A stretch of 19,950 nucleotides of DNA from BS750m-G57 sp964607575 (GTDB lineage Bacteria > Planctomycetota > Phycisphaerae > SM23-33): assembly GCA_964607575.1 (NCBI GenBank), contig CAZSLS010000119.1:1-19950 (forward strand), read 5' to 3'. The notes below the pieces were generated by a model. The model saw only the letters and a list, made by a program, of their open reading frames with translations, was not told where the DNA came from and made no database searches. The stretch's first letter is position 1. Every line of letters begins with the position of its first letter. The translations under genes and the position numbers were made by a program. This document shows positions 1-8,997 of this stretch, in pieces.

Positions 1-1
1 G

Positions 2-1225
2 AAGGTTTCGTGCTACGCTCCGATCCCCATCCGCCCGAGGCGCAAGCCCCCGGCGCTGCCGCCGGTCTCGCAACCGGGCAGCGGTCTGACCACCGGCGTG
101 TTCATGATCCAGGACGTCCACCGCAGCACCGAAAACATACCCGTCGGCACGGTCAAGTTCGTTCGGGTCAATCGCATTCACAGCCAGCCCGCCGCCGACA
201 AACCGGCGCTGACCCACGCCAGCGGCCAGGAGATTCTCAAGAGCATCGTCGGTACGGTCCCGGTCGGCGCCGACGGGGCGGTTGCATTTCGGGCTCCGGC
301 GGGCATGCCCCTGCAACTCCAGGTTCTCGACGCTGACGGTCTGGCGGTGATGACCATGCGCTCCAGCGTGTATCTCCAGGGTGGAGAGGTAAGCGCGTGC
401 GTGGGCTGTCACGAATCCCGCAAGGATACGCCCGCACTGCAGGCCGTCCCCGGAAGATTGAAAATACAAACCCTCACGCCGCCCTACGGTCCGAAGTATC
501 CCGGCGGACTTAGCTTCGCCAGAACGGTCCAACCGGTGCTCGACCGACACTGCATCTCGTGCCACGGACTGAAAACCAAGCCCGACGGGAAGCTGTCGCT
601 TATTGGCAGGCGAACGCGCTTCAACGCCGCATACGACGCCCTGATCAAGACAAAAGGCCTGGTCAAAATGGCGATCGGGAACAGGGAAACTCACTACTCC
701 AAACTGAAAGACTACTACGCCCACGCCGGCAAGCTCGCGGGGATACTGCTGAAAGGGAAACACACCAAGCACATCAAGCTCGACCGGGCGAGCTTCCAGC
801 GGATCGTCGACTGGATGGACCTCAACGTCCAGTACTTCGGCGACTATTCGTACAATCGACCCGAGCAGCGTCCGTTCGATGCCGCAGGCGTTAAGAAGCT
901 GCGGACGCACGTGGGTGAACTGTTCGGCGACAAGCTCTCGGCCCAGCCGATAGAAGCGCTGGTCAACGTTGCCCTGCCGACGTCAAGCCGCATCCTGAAA
1001 GCCCCGCTGGCGGTCAGCGCGGGCGGATGGGGGCAGATCGCCAAAGGCGGTTGGAAGAGTACTGAGGCGCCCGGATATCGTAAGATGCTTAAGCTTATCG
1101 AAGGCGCAATCGCGCCTCTGAAGCAAGAGGATATAGACGGAACCTGCGCCCGGGAGAAATGCGTTTGCAGAAGCTGCTGGGTGAGAAAGCTCCGCACCGC
1201 CAGAATTGCTGAAGGGCGGAAGTGA
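2..1225 (+). CDS. HzsA-related di-haem cytochrome c protein, C-terminal part (5' end outside window)
   Basis: The frame is open from the left edge to the TGA at 1223-1225, so the N-terminus lies upstream. Two haem-c attachment motifs are visible: CVGCH (398-412) and CISCH (551-565), the second in the planctomycete-type context VQPVLDRHCISCHG. The part before the first motif (RPRRKPP, then the TGVFMIQDVHRS block) and the layout around both haems match the C-terminal third of the complete gene at 5574-8978, so the two are paralogues. The family resembles the hydrazine synthase alpha subunit (middle domain plus di-haem domain), which is periplasmic and redox-active. No hzsB/hzsC-like gene is nearby, so hydrazine synthesis is not implied. 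After the haem domain this copy carries an extra tail of about 110 residues. It ends in a cysteine cluster C-x4-C-x-C-x2-C followed by WVRKL (about 1143-1180), which the second copy lacks. Family assignment is firm; substrate is unknown. Confidence 0.85.
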   Translation, partial: KVSCYAPIPIRPRRKPPALPPVSQPGSGLTTGVFMIQDVHRSTENIPVGTVKFVRVNRIHSQPAADKPALTHASGQEILKSIVGTVPVGADGAVAFRAPAGMPLQLQVLDADGLAVMTMRSSVYLQGGEVSACVGCHESRKDTPALQAVPGRLKIQTLTPPYGPKYPGGLSFARTVQPVLDRHCISCHGLKTKPDGKLSLIGRRTRFNAAYDALIKTKGLVKMAIGNRETHYSKLKDYYAHAGKLAGILLKGKHTKHIKLDRASFQRIVDWMDLNVQYFGDYSYNRPEQRPFDAAGVKKLRTHVGELFGDKLSAQPIEALVNVALPTSSRILKAPLAVSAGGWGQIAKGGWKSTEAPGYRKMLKLIEGAIAPLKQEDIDGTCAREKCVCRSCWVRKLRTARIAEGRK

Positions 1226-1240
1226 TCGGATCTCGTCGGA

Positions 1241-1257
1241 CTGGGGTCAGTCCCCAG
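1241..1257. repeat. Short GGGG/CCCC stem-loop after the HzsA-like gene
   Basis: CTGGGG, a 5-nt loop TCAGT, and CCCCAG form a perfect 6-bp stem 15 nt after the stop codon. There is no T-tract, so it is a poor intrinsic terminator. The GGGG..AGTCCCC core resembles the outer arms of the longer hairpin at 12154-12206, so both may belong to one REP-like palindrome family. Confidence 0.5.
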
Positions 1258-1636
1258 GCGTGATCTCTATCAACGGCTTGTTGAATTCTGCGCTAAACTG
1301 CTTGAATCGGACGTTTGCGCGCTGTCTGTCAAGACGATTCAGATTGATTCAAGACCCCGCGTTTGTCTTGTGGCTGGCAAGTTGCTCCGGGGACATCCAC
1401 GCGGGCAACGGATGAAGCCCGAAGACGTCGCTGAGAATCCTCGTGATCATTCCTATCGAATTGACGCCTCCCTCACAAGTCAAGACTCATGCGGCTACAA
1501 GAATCAGAGTGGTTGAGAATAGACGCAGAATCGGTCGCGGAGCGAATGCAAGAGGCTTGACGGCGGTTTGATGGAAAGTTTTTCGATCGCGCCTGAGATC
1601 TAGATGCGATTGCCCTGCCAAGAGAGGCGACGAAGC

Positions 1637-1664
1637 TTGTAGAATGGAACTTGAGAGCTACAAT
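1637..1664 (+). promoter_or_regulatory. Weak promoter candidate for the five-gene cluster
   Basis: TACAAT (1659-1664) fits a sigma-70-type -10 box (5 of 6), with TTGTAG (1637-1642, 3 of 6) 16 bp upstream. The transcript would start near 1671 and leave a leader of about 35 nt before the ATG at 1706, containing AAGGA (1689-1693). The weak -35 makes this tentative. Confidence 0.35.
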
Positions 1665-1705
1665 AGTGGGGCTGCATACCGCAGTTATAAGGAACCGATA
1701 AACAC

Positions 1706-4700
1706 ATGGATTACTACCCAGGGCGCCTGACACGTTTGATCGTTCTCGCTGCATTAACCCTCATTCCCGCGTCGGGCGCAATGTCCGACGACTGGCCCAC
1801 CTATCGGCGCGATAACCAGCGCACCGCCATATCGGGCGAGACACTCACCGCCCCGCTGTCGGTCGAGTGGGTTTTTTCGCCACGCCACGCCCCGTCCCAC
1901 GCCTGGGGAGACCCCCAGCCAATCGTGGTGGAAGGTAATCTCGAACTGCCCAGAATGCGTTTCGACGACGCATTCCACGTCGCGGCGGTCGGAGATTCGA
2001 TCTACTTCGCCTCGTCGGCAGACAACAAGGTCTACTGCCTCCATGCCCCCAGCGGGCAGATCCGCTGGGAGTTCTTCACCAACGGGCCCGTGCGCCTGGC
2101 GCCGACCGTATCGAAAGGGAAGGTCTACGTCGGCTCGGACGACGGGAAGGTCTACTGCCTCGACGCCCGCAGCGGAAGCGTCGTCTGGACATTCCAAGCC
2201 GCCCCGAGCAACAGGCTCGTGCTGGGTAACGGAAAGATGATCTCGCTCTGGCCGGTCCGCACGGGCGTGGTGGTCGACGGCGATATCGCGTACTTCGGTG
2301 CGGGCGTATTCCCCGCCGAGGGCACGAGCCTCTACGCCGTAAACGCAACCAACGGGAAACTCATCTGGACCAACGACGGGTTCGGTAAGGGCGGGCTGGG
2401 CAGCATTTCGCCGCAGGGATACATGGTGGCATCGAAGGACCGCCTGTTTGTGGCGTCGGGGCGAGGCATGCCCGCCACCTTCGAACGCAAAGACGGTAAG
2501 TTCGTCAGGCACTCGAAGTTCATCTGGCGCCGCGTGGGGCTGTTCGGAGGCACTTACAGCGTGCTGGCCGGAGATATGCTGTTCAACGGAACCGAGCGGA
2601 TGCTCGGGATCAAAGCCGACACGGGCAAGCTGGAGATGTCCGAGGAGGCCCTGAGGCTCGTTATCGACAAGGATATCGCCTACATACTCAGCGGCGCCCA
2701 AGTGGTGGCGCTGGACCGCAAGGACTGGACAAAAAAACGCGGATCCCAGAAACTCTACAGTGCGGGGCAGAGGATCAAGGGACTCGAAAGACGAATCGCC
2801 CGCGACAAATGGCTTCGCAAACCGGGCATCCCGACCAAGAGCCAGCAGTCCGCCATGAAGAAGTACATCAAGCGGCGGGCCGACGAGCAAAAGGTATGGG
2901 ACGCTTCGGTGAAATGGCGGGCGAAATGCACGCACTCAGGGGCGATGGCGCTGACGAAGAAACTGCTGTTCACCGGCGGGAAGAACTCTGTGGCCGCATT
3001 CGATATCGCCTCGGGCAAGTCCGTCTGGTCAACCAGAGTGGACGGTAAGACCAAAGGCCTGGCCGTCGCCAACGGGCGACTCCTGGCCAGCACGGACACC
3101 GGTAAGATATACTGCTTCGTCCCGGGCAAGGGAGGCAAGGACCTGAAGATAGCCCAGAAAGCCGACTTCAGCATCTTCCCCACCGGCGGGTCATCACATC
3201 CCAGCGAAGCGCTGGCCGAGGAACTCATCAAGGACTCGGGAGCCAGGAGGGGTTACGGGCTGGTCCTCGGGGGCTCGGGCTCGGAGCGATTGGCATTTGA
3301 ACTCGCCAAACGCAGCGCCCTGATGATCTACGTGGTCAATCCCGACGCCAAGGCGGCGGCGGAGGCCCGAAAGAAGCTTTCGGTTGCGGGAATGCACGGC
3401 GCAAGGGTCACCGTGCTGACCGGGCGGTTGGACGCCCTGCCCTTCAGCGACTACTTCGCGAACATCATCGTTTCGTCGGAGGCGACCACGCCGGCAAGCG
3501 AAGTACTCCGCATGCTCAAACCTTGCGGCGGCGTGGCGTACCTGACCAGGCTGGACAAGACAAAACTCACCGCCTGGTCCAGAGCGATGCAAAAGGAACT
3601 CTCGGGCCTCGGGGAAAACGCCACGACGATAGCGAAGACCAGCTCGGGCGTCAAGGTCACGCGCGGCGCCCTGAATGGCGCGGGCAGTTGGAAGCACGAA
3701 TACGCCGAACCGGGCAATACCGGTTGCGGCGACGACCAGCTCGTCAAGGGCCAAATGGACCTCCTGTGGTACGGAGAACCGGGCCCGGGTCGCATGCCAA
3801 GCCGCCACGCTTCGGCCGCGGCGCCCCTGGCGTTCGACGGGCGGATGTTCGTACAGGGGAAGTATGTCATCATGGCATACGATGCGTACAACGGTATCCT
3901 GCTGTGGAAACGCGACATCGCCGGAGCGATACGCCTGGGCCTGAAGACGAAGGTTTCCAATCTGGCCGGCGGAATGGGCAGCCTGTTTGTCGCGACCAAA
4001 GACAAGTGCCTCCGCCTCGACGCGGAAACGGGGCGAACGCTGCGAACGTATGAACTCGAGCGGACCGACAATAAGGAGCCCGACACCTGGGACTACATCG
4101 CCTGCGTGGGCAAGACGCTCTACGGCAGCCGGAACTCAAACCGCATCTTCGCCATTGATATCGAGACGGGCAAGTTCAAGTGGCGGCACGACGCGTCCAG
4201 CATCATGACAGTCACCATCAGCATCGGAGACGGACGCCTCTTCTACGTCGACCGGAACGTCACCGATGCCCAGAAAGAAGAGGGCCTCAAGGGCATATCC
4301 GACAAGGCCCGCCTAGACTCGCGAGGAAAGCCCGTACCCCCGGACGTTCGACTTGTCGTCTGCCTCAACGCCGCCACCGGAAAGGTCCAATGGACCAAAC
4401 CGCTCTACGTCGCCGACTGCATACCGAAGGTTACCAAGGCCCACGGCGACGTGACTATGATGTACTCCAACAACGTGCTCCTCCTGGCCGGTCAACCCTG
4501 GAACGGACACTTCTGGCGGGAATTCTTCTCGGGCGGATTCTCGCGGCGAAGCCTGATCGCGCTGGCGGGCGATAGCGGGAAGATGCTATGGTCCGGGCAT
4601 AAGGGATATCGCAGCCGACCGTTGATCGTCGGAGACCGCGTTATCGCCGAACCGTGGGCGCACGATCTGCGTACGGGCGTCGAGAAAACCCGCAACCACC

Positions 4701-5557
4701 CGATAACGGAAACCACTGCCAAGTGGCAGTTTGCGCGCCCGGGGCATCATTGCGGGAACATCGCGGCCTCACCGAACGTCCTGTTCTTCCGTTCGGGAAC
4801 AGCCGGCTACTACGACCTGGAAAGTGACTCCGGTACGGTACATTTCGGCGGTCAGCGCCCGGGATGCTGGATCAACTGCATTCCCGCCAACGGGCTGGTC
4901 ATGATGCCCGAGGCGAGTTCCGGATGCGTCTGCCCCGTCGCGATTCAGTGTACAACCGTGTTCGTGCCCCGGAAAGCGGGCAGGAAGTGGGGAATGTTCA
5001 GCGCGCCGGGACCGATGACACCCGTCAAACGCCTTGGCGTGAACTTCGGCGCACCGGGCGACCGGAAAGACTCCGACGGGAAGATCTGGCTGGGGTATCC
5101 GCGCCCCTTCAGGGGTAGGCTCGTAATGGATCTCAAGATCGACGCGAAGTTGCTCGAGGACGGCAGGTACTTCTCACGCAACGCCGACTTCCTGAAGATC
5201 GACGACACTCGCGCCCCGTGGATATACGCATCCGGCGTGCGGGGGATTACGAAATGCAAAATCCCATTGCTCGCCAAGAACGACAAGGCCCAGAAGTACA
5301 CTGTCCGGCTCCACTTCGCCGAACCCGACGGAGCAGCGCCCGGCAAGCGAATCTTCGACGTCTTGCTGGAAGGGAAGCCCTGCCTGAAGAAATTCGACAT
5401 CGCCGCCGGCGCCAAGGGTGGACGGATAATCAAGGAATTCCGCGGGGTGAATGTCACCGGATCGCTTACAATAGAACTCAAACCCGCCGACCTGACCGAA
5501 GAGGGAACCAGCAAGTTTCCGCCGGTGATTTCCGGTATCGAAATGATCGTGGAGTAG
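1706..5557 (+). CDS. Secreted PQQ/BamB-type beta-propeller protein with embedded methyltransferase-like domain and malectin-like C-terminus
   Basis: The protein has 1283 residues and starts at an ATG preceded by AAGGA. Residues 1-27 form a signal peptide. Repeats of the type Y-x-L/V-[DN]-A-x-[ST]-G-K-x-x-W recur near residues 110, 150, 209, 432, 725, 771, 817, 886 and 952, which is the BamB/PQQ propeller blade signature; bound PQQ cannot be inferred. Between blades, residues about 496-645 resemble a class I methyltransferase: a glycine-rich loop GLVLGGSGSE (518-527), VVNPD at the end of strand 2, an LPFSD segment and LRMLKPCGG. The usual acidic residues of the SAM site look replaced. Residues about 1016-1081 are cysteine-rich (GCWINC, GCVCP). 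Residues about 1140-1283 look malectin-like (YTVRLHFAEPDG, RIFDVLLEGK, ISGIEMIVE), suggesting carbohydrate binding. It lies 16 bp before the HzsA-like gene and is probably its electron-transfer or scaffold partner, which is inference. Confidence 0.85.
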   Translation: MDYYPGRLTRLIVLAALTLIPASGAMSDDWPTYRRDNQRTAISGETLTAPLSVEWVFSPRHAPSHAWGDPQPIVVEGNLELPRMRFDDAFHVAAVGDSIYFASSADNKVYCLHAPSGQIRWEFFTNGPVRLAPTVSKGKVYVGSDDGKVYCLDARSGSVVWTFQAAPSNRLVLGNGKMISLWPVRTGVVVDGDIAYFGAGVFPAEGTSLYAVNATNGKLIWTNDGFGKGGLGSISPQGYMVASKDRLFVASGRGMPATFERKDGKFVRHSKFIWRRVGLFGGTYSVLAGDMLFNGTERMLGIKADTGKLEMSEEALRLVIDKDIAYILSGAQVVALDRKDWTKKRGSQKLYSAGQRIKGLERRIARDKWLRKPGIPTKSQQSAMKKYIKRRADEQKVWDASVKWRAKCTHSGAMALTKKLLFTGGKNSVAAFDIASGKSVWSTRVDGKTKGLAVANGRLLASTDTGKIYCFVPGKGGKDLKIAQKADFSIFPTGGSSHPSEALAEELIKDSGARRGYGLVLGGSGSERLAFELAKRSALMIYVVNPDAKAAAEARKKLSVAGMHGARVTVLTGRLDALPFSDYFANIIVSSEATTPASEVLRMLKPCGGVAYLTRLDKTKLTAWSRAMQKELSGLGENATTIAKTSSGVKVTRGALNGAGSWKHEYAEPGNTGCGDDQLVKGQMDLLWYGEPGPGRMPSRHASAAAPLAFDGRMFVQGKYVIMAYDAYNGILLWKRDIAGAIRLGLKTKVSNLAGGMGSLFVATKDKCLRLDAETGRTLRTYELERTDNKEPDTWDYIACVGKTLYGSRNSNRIFAIDIETGKFKWRHDASSIMTVTISIGDGRLFYVDRNVTDAQKEEGLKGISDKARLDSRGKPVPPDVRLVVCLNAATGKVQWTKPLYVADCIPKVTKAHGDVTMMYSNNVLLLAGQPWNGHFWREFFSGGFSRRSLIALAGDSGKMLWSGHKGYRSRPLIVGDRVIAEPWAHDLRTGVEKTRNHPITETTAKWQFARPGHHCGNIAASPNVLFFRSGTAGYYDLESDSGTVHFGGQRPGCWINCIPANGLVMMPEASSGCVCPVAIQCTTVFVPRKAGRKWGMFSAPGPMTPVKRLGVNFGAPGDRKDSDGKIWLGYPRPFRGRLVMDLKIDAKLLEDGRYFSRNADFLKIDDTRAPWIYASGVRGITKCKIPLLAKNDKAQKYTVRLHFAEPDGAAPGKRIFDVLLEGKPCLKKFDIAAGAKGGRIIKEFRGVNVTGSLTIELKPADLTEEGTSKFPPVISGIEMIVE

Positions 5558-5573
5558 GAGCGATAGTAATACC

Positions 5574-8500
5574 ATGGTTGAACGTTCGACTATCCTTGCC
5601 TGTTTTGCATTCGCACTTGCGTCTGCCCTTGCCTCGGCGGCTGACGGGCCGGTTGATGGGCTGATCGGCGACCTCAGCAAAGACGATACCGCTCCCGCGC
5701 CCGACGAGTCGCAAAAAGTCGTCCACCGCACCGCCGTCGACAAAACCGGTGTGCGTACGACGGACATCACCCTCAGCAACACCGCCCAGAAAGCCATCCC
5801 GATAAACGGAGCTATCCTCGGACGATGGGTCTTCGAGATATCCTCAGCCCGCAAGGCCCAAAAATACCGCCCGCTGGTCTGGCGAAACGCCCAGTGGTAC
5901 GGCTCGACGTATTGGATGGGACCGGACTGGACGCGAGTGGGCAAAGATTGGCATCATCCGGGCACTAACACGCCGTCGGTCCGATGCTTCCGGGCGCCCG
6001 CTGCGGGACGAATAACCATCACCGGACGAATCTACAAAGCCGACACCGGCGGCGGCGATGGCGTGAATCTGTTCGTCCGACACAACGCCGAGACCCTCTG
6101 GACCGGACAAATCGCCGCTAAAGACACCAAGGGGCTCGAACCCAAGCTCACACTGACTGTCGCAAAAGGCGATGCGATCCGCTTCGTCGTCCACAAACGC
6201 GGAGCGATACCCTTCGATACCACCCACTGGGACCCGATCATAACGTACGCATCAGGAAAGATTTACCAAGCGTCAAAAGGTTTTGTCGCTGGAAAGGGAA
6301 AGTCAGACTGGTCCTGCGAAATGCAAATGGACGCGGGGCGAAAAATGGGCCTCCCGCGAGTACATGCTTTCGGAGGCGACTTGGCGCTGCTGGACGCGGC
6401 GCCGCTGGAGAGTAAGGCGGTGACCCTGTCGCAAGAGCGAGGGCATCTGCCCGGGTTCATCATCGCCGACGGAACCAACGAGAGCGGAGTCGTCTTTGCG
6501 GTGTCTCCCAAGTCGTTCTGGCAGTTCGACGTGGTGCGGACAAAATCCGGGAACCTCGACGTGACTCTGGTCCTCGAAGGGATCAAGCGGAAGCTCGAAG
6601 CCGGCGGGTCGATGAAAGCCCCGCGGGTCGTGATGGCGCCGTATCGAGGTGGGTGGCGGACGGGAGTCAAACGCCTCGATCAGCTACTGAGCGCAAGGAA
6701 GGAAATCGCGGTAAGTTTCGCAGACGCCCACGCACGCATGAGCGGCGCGGCTACCGATCGATCGGAGCTGCAGCTCTGGACGATGCTCCAGCTCGATTGG
6801 AAAAGGCAGGACGGAACGGACCTCAAAACCGCAACGAAAAAGCATCTCGCCCTGGCAAGGAAACTCCTGGACGATCTCCGAATCGATCGACCGAAAAACT
6901 TCCTTGCCGCTGAAGCCAAGCTCCTGGACCAACTAACGGAGAACGACTACCTCCGCGTGCGATGGCTCAAACGCCATATTGCGCTATCCAACCCGCTAAT
7001 GGACTTCGGAGAGCTGTTGTTCTGCAAACGCGCGCCGACTTCGTACAGCCACCTGGTGATGCAATATTTCGGCTGGCGGGCGAGAGCGGGCGGAGGGTTG
7101 TTCGTGCTGAAGAACCCGGGACATTCGCTGGCTGTACGCGACATCTTCGACGGTAAGCTCGAAAGCGGAAACGTCTTGGCGCCACGACTGAACTACGACG
7201 CGAAAAAGATCGTATTCTCCTTCGTCCCCTGCGACGATAAAACACCAGTCGCCGAGCGATACTACAACATATGCGAAGCCGCCATCGATCCGAAAACCGC
7301 ATACGCGTCCGGGGCAAAAAGCCTCAGACGCCTGACCAGCGGACCCTACGAACACCTCATGCCAACTTACCTGCCCGACGGGGGAATCGCATTCAGCTCC
7401 ACCAGACGACGCGGATACTCGCGATGCTTCGGCGGGCAGTTCGGGACCAAGTGGCACGTCTACACGATCCATCGAATGGGCGCCGACGGGCGGAACCTGA
7501 CCACCCTGAGCTACCACGACACAAACGAATGGTTCCCCGCGGTCGCAAACGACGGTCGCATCCTCTACTCCCGCTGGGACTACATCGACCGCGACGCGGT
7601 AACCCACCAGAACCTCTGGTCGATGAGACCCGACGGTACGAATCCCCTGGCGGTCTGGGGAAACGCCACGCCAAAACCCCACTGCACCTTCCAGATCCAA
7701 CCGATACCCAACAGCAACAAGATCGCCTTCACCGCTTCGGCGCATCATTCGATAACCGCGGGGTCCATCGTGGTCGTCGACCCATCGATCGCTCGCGACG
7801 GTATGGAGGCGCTGACGCGGATCACGCCGGAGGTCCCCTTCCCCGAGGCTGAGGGCAGGGCAATCCGCGAGTACTACGCAGCCCCCTGGCCGCTGTCGGA
7901 GAAGTACTTCCTGACGGCATACAGTCCCGTTCCGCTGGTCTGGGAACCGGGCGCCAATCCGGTAAACGCGCTGGGCCTGTACCTTATCGACTCGTTCGGT
8001 AATCGCGAGTTGATCTACCGCGACCCCGAGATTTCCAGCACCAACCCGTGCCCGCTGCGACCGCGCAAGCGCCCGCAGTTGGTCACCGGAAACCTACCGA
8101 AGAATCCCCCACAGACCGGTGAGGTCATGATGCGAGACGTCTACCGCGGACTCGGCAAGATCAAACGCGGGACCGTAAAACAGTTGCGAATCGTCCAGAT
8201 ACTCCCCAAAACCACCAACCTCAACGACCGCCCCGCCGTCGGACTCGCGCAAGAGGAAAACGCCCGCGCGATCCTCGGTACGATCCCGGTCGAAGCCGAC
8301 GGATCGGCGCGATTCATCGTCCCGGCGTGCAAGCCCATACTCTTCCAGGCGCTGGACGCCAACGGCCTGGCGGTGCAGACCATGCGATCGCTCACATACC
8401 TCCAACCGGGCGAAAGCGTTTCCTGCATCGGATGTCACGAACCGTTCGATTCGGTCCCCGCGACCGGACGAACAATCGCAATGAAACGCAAGGCCTCACA

Positions 8501-8978
8501 GATCGACCCGGGCAAATTCGGCGGCGAAACGTTCTCGTTCATGCGACTGGTCCAACCGGTACTCGACAAACACTGCGTCGAGTGTCACCCGGGCACAAAG
8601 ACCAAGAAGAACATCGACCTGACATCCACTCCGCTCAGAAACTTCACCAGGTCATACTGGTCGCTCTGCGGTGACAGGAACTTCTGGGGAACCAGAACCA
8701 ATCCCAAGAACGCCAGAGAAGCACTCGTACCCCGCTTCGGCGCCCGCAACATCATCCAGATAACGCCGCCGGGCGGAATGTACGGTTCACCCGGAAGCCG
8801 CCTGATAAAGCTGCTCCGCGACCCCAAAGGACACTACAAAGTCAAGCTGTCGGGAGACAACATCCGACGCATCGCCGCATGGATCGACTGCAACGCAACT
8901 TTCTATGGCGTCTACGACCCCAAAGCCCAGGCCCAACAGCTCAAAGGCCTGAAAGTGCCCATGCCCGAAATCCAGTAA
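5574..8978 (+). CDS. HzsA-related di-haem cytochrome c protein (full length)
   Basis: The protein has 1134 residues. The ATG lies 16 bp after the previous stop, and AGGAG (5556-5560) overlaps that stop codon, so the pair is probably co-transcribed. A signal peptide covers residues 1-22 (ends ALASA-AD). A beta-rich N-terminal region is followed by a helical stretch (about 380-480) and a TolB/PD40-like propeller (about 500-820; PTYLPDGGIAFSS, WFPAVANDGRILYS). The HzsA middle-type region runs from about 826 (LRPRKRPQ) to 945. Haem motifs are CIGCH (951-955) and CVECH (1001-1005). The order matches hydrazine synthase alpha, but hydrazine synthase in anammox bacteria needs HzsB and HzsC, which are not seen here. 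The tyrosine that ligates the catalytic haem of anammox HzsA, four residues after CxxCH, is not found at that spacing (CIGCHEPFD). A different periplasmic redox reaction is likely; substrate is unknown. Confidence 0.87.
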   Translation: MVERSTILACFAFALASALASAADGPVDGLIGDLSKDDTAPAPDESQKVVHRTAVDKTGVRTTDITLSNTAQKAIPINGAILGRWVFEISSARKAQKYRPLVWRNAQWYGSTYWMGPDWTRVGKDWHHPGTNTPSVRCFRAPAAGRITITGRIYKADTGGGDGVNLFVRHNAETLWTGQIAAKDTKGLEPKLTLTVAKGDAIRFVVHKRGAIPFDTTHWDPIITYASGKIYQASKGFVAGKGKSDWSCEMQMDAGRKMGLPRVHAFGGDLALLDAAPLESKAVTLSQERGHLPGFIIADGTNESGVVFAVSPKSFWQFDVVRTKSGNLDVTLVLEGIKRKLEAGGSMKAPRVVMAPYRGGWRTGVKRLDQLLSARKEIAVSFADAHARMSGAATDRSELQLWTMLQLDWKRQDGTDLKTATKKHLALARKLLDDLRIDRPKNFLAAEAKLLDQLTENDYLRVRWLKRHIALSNPLMDFGELLFCKRAPTSYSHLVMQYFGWRARAGGGLFVLKNPGHSLAVRDIFDGKLESGNVLAPRLNYDAKKIVFSFVPCDDKTPVAERYYNICEAAIDPKTAYASGAKSLRRLTSGPYEHLMPTYLPDGGIAFSSTRRRGYSRCFGGQFGTKWHVYTIHRMGADGRNLTTLSYHDTNEWFPAVANDGRILYSRWDYIDRDAVTHQNLWSMRPDGTNPLAVWGNATPKPHCTFQIQPIPNSNKIAFTASAHHSITAGSIVVVDPSIARDGMEALTRITPEVPFPEAEGRAIREYYAAPWPLSEKYFLTAYSPVPLVWEPGANPVNALGLYLIDSFGNRELIYRDPEISSTNPCPLRPRKRPQLVTGNLPKNPPQTGEVMMRDVYRGLGKIKRGTVKQLRIVQILPKTTNLNDRPAVGLAQEENARAILGTIPVEADGSARFIVPACKPILFQALDANGLAVQTMRSLTYLQPGESVSCIGCHEPFDSVPATGRTIAMKRKASQIDPGKFGGETFSFMRLVQPVLDKHCVECHPGTKTKKNIDLTSTPLRNFTRSYWSLCGDRNFWGTRTNPKNAREALVPRFGARNIIQITPPGGMYGSPGSRLIKLLRDPKGHYKVKLSGDNIRRIAAWIDCNATFYGVYDPKAQAQQLKGLKVPMPEIQ

Positions 8979-8997
8979 CGACCGGGAGAACGCGGTT

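Larger units (their letters stand above)
1226..1705. other. 480-bp intergenic region without a convincing gene
   Basis: This stretch separates the first HzsA-like gene from the propeller gene. It looks less GC-rich than its neighbours and no open frame has a recognisable product. It contains a GGGG...CCCC stem-loop just after the upstream stop (1241-1257), an 8-bp inverted repeat CTTGAATC (1301-1308) / GATTCAAG (1346-1353), and a weak promoter candidate at its right end. One forward frame from 1489 reads like protein but is broken by two TGA codons (1558, 1594) before a TAA at 1699. It may be a decayed gene or chance. Confidence 0.6.

Noticed and set aside
1206..1415. Small forward frame of 69 codons after the first gene
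   Set aside because: No similarity recognised, no good ribosome binding site, and it overlaps the upstream stop and the stem-loop.
1754..2935. Long minus-strand open frame opposite the propeller gene
   Set aside because: It is a shadow frame of GC-rich coding sequence with no recognisable domain. The same holds for the minus frames opposite uvrA (13190-14962) and the EF-G gene (15480-17165).
5574..8978. A genuine hydrazine synthase (anammox) locus
   Set aside because: Only the alpha-like subunit is present, HzsB/HzsC-type genes are missing, and the haem-ligating tyrosine spacing of anammox HzsA is not found.
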